DNA from: CAXBID01 sp963815305
Lineage (GTDB): Bacteria > Bacteroidota > Bacteroidia > Flavobacteriales > Flavobacteriaceae
NCBI GenBank assembly: GCA_963815305.1
Contig: CAWFFW010000001.1
Location: forward strand, 3,038,001 to 3,102,000
Length of the DNA: 64,000 bases
Direction of reading: 5' to 3'
A program made the position numbers and the translations under genes. Positions 41,600-50,659 of the stretch are shown one piece after another. Position 1 is the stretch's first letter. Each line of letters begins with the position of its first letter. The notes under the pieces are model-generated. The model did no database searches. It had not been told where the DNA came from and saw nothing but the letters and a program-made list of their open reading frames with translations.

Positions 41600-44500
41600 T
41601 TAATTATTAGCTGTCAATTTTTCAATGGTTATTAGTGTTTGATTATATTGATTGATATAATCCAAATATTTAGTTCGTATGCCTAAAGCTCTGTTTAGTC
41701 CTTGCACATATTCTATATATTGAATTTCTCCTTCCTGGAAACCTCGCTGTGAACTTTTTAGCAGTAAATCTCCTTGTGGCAAGGCATTGAGACGGTAAAA
41801 ACTCATATTATCCTGGTCTTTTTTTAAGGTTTCCAATGCTGTTTGCAATTGAGATGTGGTGTAATTCGTAACCGCTTCCAGTTGTGATTCGATTTCTATT
41901 TTATGAATTTTAGCAGCTTCAATTTTTGAGCTGTGCGACTTAAAAAAGATAGGAATACTTAAACCCAATTGCACACCTGTAAAACGATCTCCAGAATCGA
42001 ATACTGTTTGTATACCATTTGCTGTTTGGCCAGTACCAATAAAAGACTGATTAAAATAACCCAAGGTAATATCGGGTAACATTTTTGCCGATTGTACTGA
42101 ACGTTCTTTATCTGCAACTTCTACTTTTGATTTATAAAATGCTACTAAAGGATTATTTGAAATCGATAAACTGTCTTGCAATGCTTCTGAAAACAATGTT
42201 GAAACCACTTCTAATGCTCCAACGTTAATATCAATAAGACTGTCTAATTGCATCAAATTTTGCAACAGCAATTGGTAGGTTTTGATTTCAGAAATATTAT
42301 TTTTTAAACCAATTTTAATGTCTGCCAATTCTGCATTGGCAGTTGCTTGTTCTAAAGCATTACTTTCGCCTGTTTTAAAACGCAAATTTGCTGCGTATTG
42401 GAATTTTTCATAAATGGTATCCTGTTGCTGTAACAAATTTTGCTTATTCTTTAGATACCATAGTTGATAATACGCCGATTTTATTTGAGCTATCAATTCA
42501 TTTTTAACAACCTCTTGATTAAGTTCGCTCGATGCTATCTTTGCTTTTGATAATTTATTTTGATTGCCATATAATGTTGGAAATGCAAAGGTTTGGCTTA
42601 TACTAAAACGAGTATCATTATCTGCTATACTGTTGGTTTGACCATATTCTAAACCAAATTGCGTTTTCGGAATATCAAAACTCGCTCCTTTTAAAGCTTG
42701 TTCTTGTTCTGTTTGCAATTTAGATATTTTAATATTTGGATTGTTTTTTAATGCTATTTCAATAACTGCATCGAGATTATCAAATGCCATTACTTGCTGT
42801 GTTGTTTGTGCTTTTACAGAAATTACACTAGCAAAAAAGATAAAAAACAACATCAGAACTGTTTTATTTGTTTTCATTTTCAATTTTTTTTCTGAATAAT
42901 AATATAGAATGGGTAATACGATAAGGGTTAGAAAAGTGGCAGTAATTAAACCACCAATAACAACTGTTGCCAAAGGACGTTGTACTTCTGCTCCTGAAGT
43001 TTGAGAAATTGCCATAGGCAAAAACCCTAAAGAAGCTACAGCTGCTGTCATTATTACCGGACGTAAACGCGTTTTTGTACCTTGATAAATACGTTCAAAA
43101 ATATCTGAAACACCATCTTTTTTAAGTCGGTTGAATTCTGCTATTAAAACTATGCCGTTTAATACTGCTACCCCAAATAAGGCAATAAATCCAACGCCTG
43201 CTGAAATGCTAAAAGGTAAATCACGTAACCAAAGTGCAAAAACACCTCCAATAGCAGATAATGGAATGGCAGTAAAAATTAAAACACCTTGTTTAATAGA
43301 TCCAAAAGTGAAATACAACAAAATGAAAATAAGTAATAACGCCATTGGTACAGCAATCGACAAACGCTGTCTTGCTTCTACCAAATTTTCAAACTGCCCA
43401 CCGTAACTAATACTATAACCAGGTGCTAAACTAACTTGACTTTCTATTTTTTTACTGATTTCCTCAACCACACTTTCTACATCTCGATTACGCACATTAA
43501 AAGCTGTGATGATTCGTCTTCGTGTATCATCGCGTTGAATTTGATAAGGCCCATCAATGATTGAAACTTTCGCCACTTGCTGCAACGGTATTTGTTGACC
43601 CTGTGCTCCATTAATATATAAATTTTGGACATCAGAAAGGTGCGTTCTTTGGTCGCCTTCCAAACGCACAACCAAATCAAATTGCTTTTCTCCTTCGTAA
43701 ACCAATCCTGTTGATGCACCTGCAAACGCTGCTTGAATGGTGTTGTTCACAGATTTTATATCCAAACCATATTTTGCCAATTGCGCTCGGTTATAATCAA
43801 TCACAATTTGAGGTACACCAGTCACTTCTTCAATATAAACATCTACAGCGCCATCAACAGTACCAGCAATTTTACCAATTTGATTGGCATAAGTTGATAA
43901 CAGTTCTAAATCTTCGCCATAAATTTTAACAGCAACATCTTGACGCACACCTGTCATTAACTCATTAAAACGCATTTGGATGGGTTGCTGAAATCCGAAA
44001 GTAACTCCTGGAATTACTTCAAGAGCTTCAGCCATTTTATTAGCCAACTCTTCTCTGTTGGAAGCTGAAGTCCATTCTGACTTGTCTTTTAGAATAATCA
44101 TCATGTCGGCTGCTTCAACAGGCATTGGGTCTGTTGGGATTTCGCCTGAACCAATTTTAGATACCACTTGTTCAACCTCAGGAAAATTATCCAATAATAT
44201 TTTTTCTGCCTTTGTTGTTGCTTTTACCGTATTGCTCAATGAGCTTCCTGTCATAACTCTTGTTTCAACTGCAAAATCGCCTTCTTCGAGTGTTGGAATA
44301 AATTCTCCACCTAAATTTCTAAACACCATAAAAGCGATTACGAATAATACTACGGTTATTCCAATAACAATAAGTCGCGTATGCATTGCTACTTTAAGAA
44401 TAGGTTGGTAAATGCTATAAAAGAAATCCATTATTTTATCAGAGATATTCCTTTTGTGATTTGTGTTCTTGCTTAACACCAATGCAGACATCATAGGAAT

Positions 44501-45985
44501 ATAAGTCATGGATAAAATAAAAGCACCCAATATGGCAAAACTTACGGTTTGTGCCATAGGACCAAACATTTTGCCTTCAGTACCCACTAATGCTAATATG
44601 GGTAAGTACACGATAAGAATAATAATTTCTCCAAATGCTGCCGAGTTTCTAATTTTACTGGCAGATTGGTACACCTCTTCATCCATTTCTTTTTGCGAGA
44701 GTTTTCGTGTAAGCTTCATAGCTCCTAAATGGAATAAGGTGGCTTCAACTATGATAACAGCACCATCTACAATAAGACCGAAATCTATAGCTCCCAGGCT
44801 CATTAAGTTTGCTGAAACACCAAAAATGTGCATCATACTAAAGGCAAATAATAAAGCTAATGGAATTACTGAAGCAGTAATTAATCCTGCGCGCCAATTA
44901 CCCAATAATAACAGTAAAATGAAAATAACGATTAATGCACCTTCAACAAGGTTTGTTGTTACCGTTCCAATAGCACTATTTACTAATTTGGTTCTATCCA
45001 AAAAAGGTTCAATAACAACACCTTCTGGCAATGTTTTACTTATAGTTTCAATTTTATCTTTAACATCTGATATAACTTGTGCTGAATTTGCACCTTTCAG
45101 CATCATTACAATAGCACTAACCACTTCGCCTTCGCCATTTCGAGTTGTTGCTCCATAACGGATTGCTGAACCTGTTTGTACCTTAGCAACATCGCTTATT
45201 AAAATAGGGATTCCATTTTCCGTTTGTTTGACTAGAATATTCTCAATATCGTTTATAGAACCAACTAAGCCTTCACTTCTAATGAATAGTGCTTTATCAT
45301 TTTTTTCGATGTATGCACCTCCAGTATTTTGATTATTATTTTCTAAAGCATCAAAAATTTCTGAAATAGAAACCTGCATCGCATTTAAGCGCTCAGGACG
45401 AACGGCGATTTCATATTGCTTTAAATAGCCACCAAAACTGCTTACGTCGGCAATACCTTTAGTTCCTAAAAGTTGCCTTTTTACAACCCAATCTTGAATG
45501 GTTCGTAATTGGATAGCATCATATTTATCTTCGTAACCCGGTTTTGTGGTTACAACATATTGATAAATTTCTCCAAGACCAGTAGTTAAAGGTGCAATAC
45601 CAGGTTTTCCTATGCCTTTTGGTATTTGGGATTGTGCCTCTGCCAGACGTTCGTTTACCTGTTGTCGTGCCCAATAGACATCAACATCTTCTTCAAAAAC
45701 GATGGTAACTACAGATAATCCGAATCGTGAAAAGGAACGAATTTCCTCAATCTGAGGTATGGTTGCCATTGTAATTTCAATTGGGAACGTAATTAAACGC
45801 TCAACCTCTTGTGCTGCGAGTGTTGGCGAGTTGGTAATGACTTGTACTTGATTGTTGGTAATATCTGGCACCGCATCAACAGGAAGTTGCCTTAATGAAT
45901 AGATTCCTGTAATAATTAACGTCAAAGTGAGTAGCCCTATAACCAATTTATGGGTTACAGAGTACTTAATAATTTTATTAAGCAT
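41600..45985 (-). CDS. CusA/CzcA heavy-metal RND pump fused to a CusC/TolC-type outer-membrane channel
   Basis: About 1461 residues from the ATG at 45985; the open frame extends to 46060, but MLNKIIKYSVTHKLVIGLL is the usual CusA start. Residues 1-1036 form a complete CusA-type pump: the segment PVDAVPDITNNQVQV, twelve membrane segments and the GAIDFGLIVDGAVIIVEA helix with the proton-relay acid. At residue 1037 a methionine begins a signal-peptide-like stretch (MKTNKTVLMLFFIFFASVIS...AQ), followed by 400 residues of outer-membrane efflux protein repeats. A stand-alone CusC would start exactly there (42877). The pump and channel are thus joined in one frame with no stop. Confidence 0.92.
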   Translation of the reverse strand: MLNKIIKYSVTHKLVIGLLTLTLIITGIYSLRQLPVDAVPDITNNQVQVITNSPTLAAQEVERLITFPIEITMATIPQIEEIRSFSRFGLSVVTIVFEEDVDVYWARQQVNERLAEAQSQIPKGIGKPGIAPLTTGLGEIYQYVVTTKPGYEDKYDAIQLRTIQDWVVKRQLLGTKGIADVSSFGGYLKQYEIAVRPERLNAMQVSISEIFDALENNNQNTGGAYIEKNDKALFIRSEGLVGSINDIENILVKQTENGIPILISDVAKVQTGSAIRYGATTRNGEGEVVSAIVMMLKGANSAQVISDVKDKIETISKTLPEGVVIEPFLDRTKLVNSAIGTVTTNLVEGALIVIFILLLLLGNWRAGLITASVIPLALLFAFSMMHIFGVSANLMSLGAIDFGLIVDGAVIIVEATLFHLGAMKLTRKLSQKEMDEEVYQSASKIRNSAAFGEIIILIVYLPILALVGTEGKMFGPMAQTVSFAILGAFILSMTYIPMMSALVLSKNTNHKRNISDKIMDFFYSIYQPILKVAMHTRLIVIGITVVLFVIAFMVFRNLGGEFIPTLEEGDFAVETRVMTGSSLSNTVKATTKAEKILLDNFPEVEQVVSKIGSGEIPTDPMPVEAADMMIILKDKSEWTSASNREELANKMAEALEVIPGVTFGFQQPIQMRFNELMTGVRQDVAVKIYGEDLELLSTYANQIGKIAGTVDGAVDVYIEEVTGVPQIVIDYNRAQLAKYGLDIKSVNNTIQAAFAGASTGLVYEGEKQFDLVVRLEGDQRTHLSDVQNLYINGAQGQQIPLQQVAKVSIIDGPYQIQRDDTRRRIITAFNVRNRDVESVVEEISKKIESQVSLAPGYSISYGGQFENLVEARQRLSIAVPMALLLIFILLYFTFGSIKQGVLIFTAIPLSAIGGVFALWLRDLPFSISAGVGFIALFGVAVLNGIVLIAEFNRLKKDGVSDIFERIYQGTKTRLRPVIMTAAVASLGFLPMAISQTSGAEVQRPLATVVIGGLITATFLTLIVLPILYYYSEKKLKMKTNKTVLMLFFIFFASVISVKAQTTQQVMAFDNLDAVIEIALKNNPNIKISKLQTEQEQALKGASFDIPKTQFGLEYGQTNSIADNDTRFSISQTFAFPTLYGNQNKLSKAKIASSELNQEVVKNELIAQIKSAYYQLWYLKNKQNLLQQQDTIYEKFQYAANLRFKTGESNALEQATANAELADIKIGLKNNISEIKTYQLLLQNLMQLDSLIDINVGALEVVSTLFSEALQDSLSISNNPLVAFYKSKVEVADKERSVQSAKMLPDITLGYFNQSFIGTGQTANGIQTVFDSGDRFTGVQLGLSIPIFFKSHSSKIEAAKIHKIEIESQLEAVTNYTTSQLQTALETLKKDQDNMSFYRLNALPQGDLLLKSSQRGFQEGEIQYIEYVQGLNRALGIRTKYLDYINQYNQTLITIEKLTANN

Positions 45986-46081
45986 ATAGAATGATTTAAA
46001 AATATTTGAAAAACAGTTTTGCCTTATAGATGTTAAGGCTGTAATTCTTAATACTCTCAATTATTGTGAGAATATCTATTT

Positions 46082-46477
46082 TTAAACCCTAGGTGGTTGA
46101 AATAAAGTATCTAAATATGCCGAAGAAAAAAAGGCATTGTAATTATCGAATTTTAGAGTTTCTTTAAAATTAACAGGCTCTAAATTGAATTGAGATTGTT
46201 GCAAAATAAAGAATGTAATATGACAACATTGATGCGAATTTTGAATTGGCGCTTCATGATGATTTGAGTTTTCATGATGCTCTTTTGAGCTATCATCATC
46301 TAGAACAAAGTCTTCTATAATAAATTCAAAAAATGAATCCCCATCAAAATTTTTGTGTTCTTGATAATGTGAATAGACCGCTGCAATTTTTTGAAATTCA
46401 CATCCCATGTCTATGCTAGGCATAACTGCCTGAAACATAAATACTATTGACAATGATATGGATGTGATTAATTTCAT
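46082..46477 (-). CDS. Small exported His-rich protein of the metal operon
   Basis: About 131 residues from the ATG at 46477: MKLITSISLSIVFMFQAVMPS is a signal sequence. The middle is rich in metal ligands (SSKEHHENSNHHEAP and HQCCHITFF). There is no recognised domain. The open frame extends to 46498, but a -7 box at 46486-46493 makes the inner ATG the likely start with a very short leader. It is the first gene of the metal operon, 96 bp before the CusA-CusC gene. I infer a periplasmic or membrane-bound metal-binding accessory protein. Confidence 0.7.
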   Translation of the reverse strand: MKLITSISLSIVFMFQAVMPSIDMGCEFQKIAAVYSHYQEHKNFDGDSFFEFIIEDFVLDDDSSKEHHENSNHHEAPIQNSHQCCHITFFILQQSQFNLEPVNFKETLKFDNYNAFFSSAYLDTLFQPPRV

Positions 46478-46485
46478 AACGAAAA

Positions 46486-46493
46486 CAAAGATA
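46486..46493 (-). promoter_or_regulatory. -7 promoter box TATCTTTG of the metal operon
   Basis: Minus-strand TATCTTTG fits TAnnTTTG and lies 9 bp before the ATG at 46477. The TTGCAT repeats at 46505-46521 lie where the -33 region would be. Confidence 0.55.
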
Positions 46494-46504
46494 TACATTA
46501 TTTA

Positions 46505-46521
46505 ATGCAATGGTTGTGCAA
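46505..46521 (-). promoter_or_regulatory. TTGCAC/TTGCAT operator candidate at the metal operon promoter
   Basis: ATGCAATGGTTGTGCAA (plus strand) places two TGCA-centred words 11 bp apart just upstream of the -7 box. ATGCAA pairs also occur before the P-type ATPase gene. It is a candidate binding site for the Fur-family protein of the operon. Confidence 0.4.
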
Positions 46522-47079
46522 TTAAAATGATTCTATTTATTACACAAACCACAATGCAGCCTTTTCATTATCCCACACACCATTTTTAAAGCGTGATGCT
46601 ATTTGTGCTACCTTTTAGGAAATTTTATAGTCAAATAATAATAACATTTAGGATATATTAGAAGCAATCTATCTCAAAAAAAACTAAATTAGTTTGAGCA
46701 TATATTTAAGAAGTCAAAAAAAATAATTACAATACACTGATTAACAATTCTTTACAATGATTTAAGGTGGTCATTCACAGTATCTAAATCTGTTATTTTC
46801 GATATAACTCTTCTGTACTTTTCCATAACATGGGACTACCTCGGGGCTACTATAATTCTTATACTTACTCAAATATAGTTATTTATACAATTGCCGAAAA
46901 TGGAAACCTCGGAAAGCTTTTTAGACAAAAGGAAATAATGATAATAAAGGTAAATCAACTTGTGTAAAAGTATAATTACATATTCACGAATATATATATT
47001 TGTAGAGATAAACCCATTCCTGCGACGTAAATGACAGCAAGGATTTCCAAAGAAGTTTGAACATATGCTTAATCTGCAC
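46522..47079. other. Right-end spacer of the island without a supported gene
   Basis: AT-rich. An 80-residue minus-strand frame at 46869-47111 overlaps the tRNA terminator and has no protein-like features. I looked for an integrase end here and did not find a convincing one. Confidence 0.4.
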
Positions 47080-47117
47080 AAAAAAAGCCTTAAAAATCGT
47101 CTGATTATCAAGGCTTT
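47080..47117 (-). terminator. Terminator downstream of the tRNA gene
   Basis: On the minus strand, AAAGCCTT/AAGGCTTT (8 bp) with an 18-base loop is followed by a run of T. It lies just inside the island boundary. Confidence 0.6.
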
Positions 47118-47129
47118 ACAATCTCTTTA

Positions 47130-47148
47130 AAGTGGTCCCACTTGGGCT
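47130..47148. repeat. Right att-like repeat (tRNA 3' end)
   Basis: The 19 bases identical to 36952-36970. They cover the acceptor and part of the T arm of the tRNA gene on the minus strand, plus two bases beyond its 3' end. Confidence 0.72.
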
Positions 47149-47206
47149 CGAACCAAGGACCACCTGATTATGAGTCAGGTGCTCTAACCAACTGAGCTAT
47201 GGGACC
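47133..47206 (-). tRNA. tRNA-Met (CAU anticodon; tRNA-Ile2 possible)
   Basis: A 74-base cloverleaf on the minus strand. The acceptor stem is GGTCCCA/TGGGACC, the D arm contains AGCTCAGTTGGTTAGAGC, the anticodon stem CCTGA/TCAGG encloses loop CTCATAA (anticodon CAU), and the T loop is GTTCGAGCC. CCA is not encoded. CAU can be elongator Met or lysidine-modified Ile; sequence alone did not let me decide. Its 3' end is the probable integration site of the metal island. Confidence 0.93.
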
Positions 47207-47274
47207 TAAATTGGAGTGCAATATTACTATTATTTTTAATATACTGCAAACCTTTTTGTTCTAAATATTACGTG

Positions 47275-47682
47275 TTATTTAGCATCAATCTCTTGGCACA
47301 ACTCAATTAACACGCCATTAGTAGTTTTAGGATGTAAAAAAACAACTAACTTATTATCTGCTCCTTTTTTAGGAATTTCATTTAAAATAATAAAACCCTC
47401 TGTTTTTAATCGTTTTACTTCATCTTCAATATCATCAACGTCAAAAGCAATATGATGAATGCCTTCACCTTTTTTATCAATAAATTTAGCTATTGGACTA
47501 TCTGCTTTTGTAGCTTCAAGTAATTCAATTTTATTCATCCCAACCTTAAAAAAAGAAGTTTTTACACCTTCGCTTTCAACGGTCTCAGTTTTATAGTTAA
47601 GTTCACCAAATAGTTTGGTAAACAAATGGTTAGATTCATCAATATTTTTTACGGCAATACCTATATGTTCAATTCTATTCAT
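47275..47682 (-). CDS. mce: Methylmalonyl-CoA epimerase
   Basis: A 135-residue vicinal-oxygen-chelate protein. The metal ligands are in RIEHIGIAVKN (His6), EGIHHIAFDV (His) and GVLIELCQE (Glu), with IELLEA between them, the standard pattern for methylmalonyl-CoA epimerase. It interconverts (S)- and (R)-methylmalonyl-CoA between propionyl-CoA metabolism and succinyl-CoA. It is separated from the tRNA by 68 bp and is divergent from rbfA. Confidence 0.93.
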   Translation of the reverse strand: MNRIEHIGIAVKNIDESNHLFTKLFGELNYKTETVESEGVKTSFFKVGMNKIELLEATKADSPIAKFIDKKGEGIHHIAFDVDDIEDEVKRLKTEGFIILNEIPKKGADNKLVVFLHPKTTNGVLIELCQEIDAK

Positions 47683-47786
47683 GGGAAGTACTTTAAAGTA
47701 AGTTACAAAATTTGTAAATCAAAAGTAAGATAATCTTTAAATATCCGTTATTTTTGCATTCTAAACCTATAAATAGGTATTTATAA

Positions 47787-48191
47787 ATGAGCAACGTAGA
47801 GGAAAGTCAAAGACAAAAGAAAATAGGATCTGTTTTACAACAAGATTTGGTTGAAGTGCTACAAAGCGCCGCAACGCAAGGGGGTATGCGTGGTGTATTA
47901 ATATCTGTGAGTAAAGTAAAAGTAACCGTAGATTTATCGGTGGCTAAAGTGTATTTGAGTATTTTTCCTAATGATAAAGGCACTGAACTTTTAAAAGGCA
48001 TAAAATCAAACACGCCTTTAATTCGTCATGAATTGGCGCAACGCACTAAAAATCAGCTCCGCAGAATGCCGAATTTAGAGTTTTTTATAGATGACTCTTT
48101 AGAATATATAGACAAGATTGAACGGTCTTTAAAAGGAAAAGAGAATCCGCTTGATAATCCAGATTTGCTGGACAAAAGAAAAAAATCATAG
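47787..48191 (+). CDS. rbfA: Ribosome-binding factor A
   Basis: A 134-residue KH-type protein. ESQRQKKIGSVLQQDLVEVLQ at the N-terminus, VTVDLSVAKVYLSIFP in the core and LRRMPNLEFFIDDSLEYIDKIERSL near the C-terminus are RbfA signatures. It assists 30S subunit maturation and 16S 5'-end processing. The lolC/E-type gene begins at the very next base, a pairing often seen in Bacteroidota. Confidence 0.94.
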   Translation: MSNVEESQRQKKIGSVLQQDLVEVLQSAATQGGMRGVLISVSKVKVTVDLSVAKVYLSIFPNDKGTELLKGIKSNTPLIRHELAQRTKNQLRRMPNLEFFIDDSLEYIDKIERSLKGKENPLDNPDLLDKRKKS

Positions 48192-49398
48192 TTGAATTTC
48201 CCATTACATATAGCAAAACGTTATTTACGCTCTAAAAGTAGTAACAATGCTATTAATTTTATAACCTATATTGCTGTTATTGGCGTCATTCTGGGTGCTG
48301 CTTCTTTATTTATTGTACTTTCTGGTTTTGCAGGTTTAAAAGATTTTACGCTCCAATTTTCTAGTGTTGTTGATCCAGATTTAAAAGCTGAACCTGCTAT
48401 TGGAAAATCATTTTTTTTAACCGAAGCACAAATAGACGAACTTAATCAGATTAACGATATTGCTATTTATTCAAAAATTATAGAAGAACGTGCCTTTATT
48501 TCTTTTGATGAAAAAACGTATTTAGCAAATATTAAGGGCGTTGATGAACATTTTCAAAAAGTAGTCGCTATTGATTCTGTTCTTGATTCCGGCAGTTGGT
48601 TAGACCAAAAATCTAATCAAATTGTCGTGGGTTGGGGCATTGCAAACCACCTATCTATGGGTTATTTGGATTTTTCTAAAACAGTAAATATTTATGTACC
48701 AAAACCAGGAAAAGGACAAATAACCTCCATAAAAGATGCTTTTAATTCAGTTAAAACACTTAATGTTGGTATTTTTTCTATCAACGAAAAATTTAATGAT
48801 TCCTACGTTTTTACTTCATTAAATTTAGCTCAGAACTTGCTTAACTATAAACCCAACCAAACTAGTGCTATTGAGTTTAAACTAAAAGAAGGTACAGACG
48901 AAAATATTGTTAAACAACATATTCAAGAGGTTTTAGGCACTGATGTTGTTATTAAAAACAGAAGCACAATTAAACGATGCACTTTACAAAATGCTTAATA
49001 CCGAAAACTTAGCCGTTTATTTAATATTTACACTGGTACTTATTATCGCATTTTTTAATATTATAGGCTCGCTAGTTATGATGATGCTCGACAAAAAGAA
49101 AAGTTTAAATACGCTGTTTAATATTGGAGCAACGGTAAAAGATATTCGAAAAATATTCTTTTTACAGGGTAGTTTAATGAGTGTTATCGGCGGTATTATT
49201 GGTTTAGTAGTTGCTATTATAATTGCATTCCTTCAAAAAGCATTTGATTTAGTTATGATAACACCTTCTTTAGCCTATCCAATAACTATAAAAATAGAAA
49301 ACTTTTTTATCGTTTTTTTTACAATTTCTATTCTGGGAATAATCGCTTCAAAAATTGCTTCGGTAAGAATTACAAAATCGTTAGTACAAAATATTTAA
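48192..49398 (+). pseudogene. Lipoprotein-releasing ABC permease (LolC/LolE-FtsX family), frameshifted
   Basis: The first frame (from TTG at 48192, directly after the rbfA stop) encodes the N-terminal membrane segment and periplasmic domain of a LolC/E permease (AKRYLRSKSSNNAINFITYIAVIGV...). It then goes out of frame after VVIKNR and stops at 48998. The second frame continues AQLNDALYKMLNTENLAVY and encodes the three C-terminal membrane segments to 49398. One extra A in AGAAGC at 48960-48965 accounts for the break: removing it gives an unbroken protein of about 401 residues. Intact homologues help send lipoproteins to the outer membrane. A sequencing error is possible, because the gene should be important. 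Confidence 0.8.
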
Positions 49399-49663
49399 CT
49401 CGAGCAAGTTTACATATAAATTTCAATCTCTATTTTAAATTGAAGCCAAAGCTATAATCTCACTTAAAATCATCGAAGCTACTGAAGTTACAACGCAGTC
49501 GGAATTAATAATTTTCTAAAATAGCAAGCTACAATTTTTAATACAAAGCTCTTTTTCTGTTTAAAACTCTACAGTCTCAAAAAATAAATTCAACAATGTA
49601 TTGTCGAGTGGTACACAGTAATTTCATTATAATTCATTTTTTATTAAAAAAAATGTTTAAAAT

Positions 49664-50659
49664 CTACTCTGTAAACTGATAATCAGCAAACTTTTCAAGG
49701 ACTTCATCAAAAGCAGCAAAAACATCTTCAGAATGGTCACTGGTTACCATTTTCATACGGTATTCTTTAAAATGCGGAATTCCTTTAAAGTAATTCGTGT
49801 AATGGCGTCGTGTTTCAAAAACACCTAAAACTTCACCTTTCCAATCAATAGCCATTTGTAAATGACGACGGGCAGCTTCAACACGCTCTTCTAAAGAAAT
49901 TGGACCTAAATATTCACCTGTTTCAAAAAAGTGTTTTACTTGTTTAAAAAACCAAGGATTACCTATACTTGCACGACCAATCATAGCACCGTCTAAACCA
50001 AATTCATCACGCATTAAAGCCGCTTTTTCAGGAGAATCAATATCCCCATTTCCAAACACTGGAATATGCATTCTGGGATTATTCTTTACCGCAGCTATGG
50101 GTTTCCAATCGGCTTCACCTTTGTACATTTGCGCACGAGTACGCCCGTGAATAGCAATGGCTTTACATCCCACATCTTGCAAACGCTCAGCAACCTCAAC
50201 TATTTTAATAGAATCATGATCCCAACCCAAACGGGTTTTTACTGTAATAGGTAAATTGGTACGCTTTACCATTTCTGCAGTCAATTTTTCCATCAAACAG
50301 ATATCTTTTAAAATACCTGCACCAGCACCTTTACTGACCACTTTTTTTACGGGGCAACCAAAATTAATATCGATAATATCTGGTTTAGATTTTTCAACAA
50401 TATCAATGGTTTGAAGCATACTATCTAAATTGGCTCCAAAAATTTGAATGCCTACTGGACGTTCTTTTTCGTAAATATCCAGCTTCATAACACTTTTGGC
50501 AGCATTGCGAATTAAACCTTCGCTAGAAACAAACTCGGTATAAACCACATCGGCACCTTGCTCCTTGCACAACGCTCGAAATGGTGGGTCGCTCACATCT
50601 TCCATAGGCGCTAAAAGCAATGGAAAATCTGGAAGCTCTATGTTGTCTATTTTTATCAA
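49664..50659 (-). CDS. dusB: tRNA-dihydrouridine synthase B
   Basis: A 331-residue FMN enzyme. The N-terminus LLLAPMEDVSDPPFRALCKEQGAD, DINFGCPVKKVVSKGAGAGIL with the catalytic Cys, and VKTRLGWDHDSI are the DusB set. It reduces uridine to dihydrouridine in tRNA D loops. The start is TTG, forming a TTGA overlap with the stop of the upstream DUF4345-like gene; no ATG is available at the conserved N-terminus, so this unusual start is favoured. Confidence 0.94.
   Translation of the reverse strand: MIKIDNIELPDFPLLLAPMEDVSDPPFRALCKEQGADVVYTEFVSSEGLIRNAAKSVMKLDIYEKERPVGIQIFGANLDSMLQTIDIVEKSKPDIIDINFGCPVKKVVSKGAGAGILKDICLMEKLTAEMVKRTNLPITVKTRLGWDHDSIKIVEVAERLQDVGCKAIAIHGRTRAQMYKGEADWKPIAAVKNNPRMHIPVFGNGDIDSPEKAALMRDEFGLDGAMIGRASIGNPWFFKQVKHFFETGEYLGPISLEERVEAARRHLQMAIDWKGEVLGVFETRRHYTNYFKGIPHFKEYRMKMVTSDHSEDVFAAFDEVLEKFADYQFTE

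Larger units (their letters stand above)
36952..47148. mobile_element. Putative tRNA-integrated metal-resistance island (integrase missing)
   Basis: The 10.2-kb segment lies between the 19-bp direct repeats at 36952-36970 and 47130-47148. The intact tRNA is at the right end, as expected for insertion into a tRNA 3' end. Cargo is a single-direction metal efflux operon: His-rich exported protein, CusA-CusC fusion, CusB, Fur-family regulator, Zn/Cd P-type ATPase and methyltransferase. No integrase, excisionase or transfer gene was found, so it would be immobile now or move in trans. A 22-residue fragment of another P-type ATPase near the left end points to decay. Confidence 0.55.

Noticed and set aside
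44508..45158. 216-residue plus-strand open frame
   Set aside because: It lies fully antisense to the conserved pump part of the CusA-CusC gene; its length reflects composition, not a gene.
45986..46060. 25-residue N-terminal extension of the CusA-CusC fusion
   Set aside because: The conserved CusA start (MLNKIIKYSVTHKLV) lies downstream, and the extension has no family similarity.
46700..46870. Short minus-strand frame reading SHVMEKYRRVISKITDLD as a possible integrase tail
   Set aside because: It is under 30 residues with stops on both sides and no tyrosine-recombinase box.
46869..47111. 80-residue minus-strand open frame next to the tRNA
   Set aside because: It overlaps the tRNA terminator hairpin and is Ile/Tyr/Leu-rich as expected of AT-rich DNA. 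I examined it as a possible integrase remnant and found no catalytic motif.
36952..47148. Composite transposon carrying the metal genes
   Set aside because: No transposase or terminal inverted repeats were seen; the boundaries match a tRNA 3' end, which fits site-specific integration instead.
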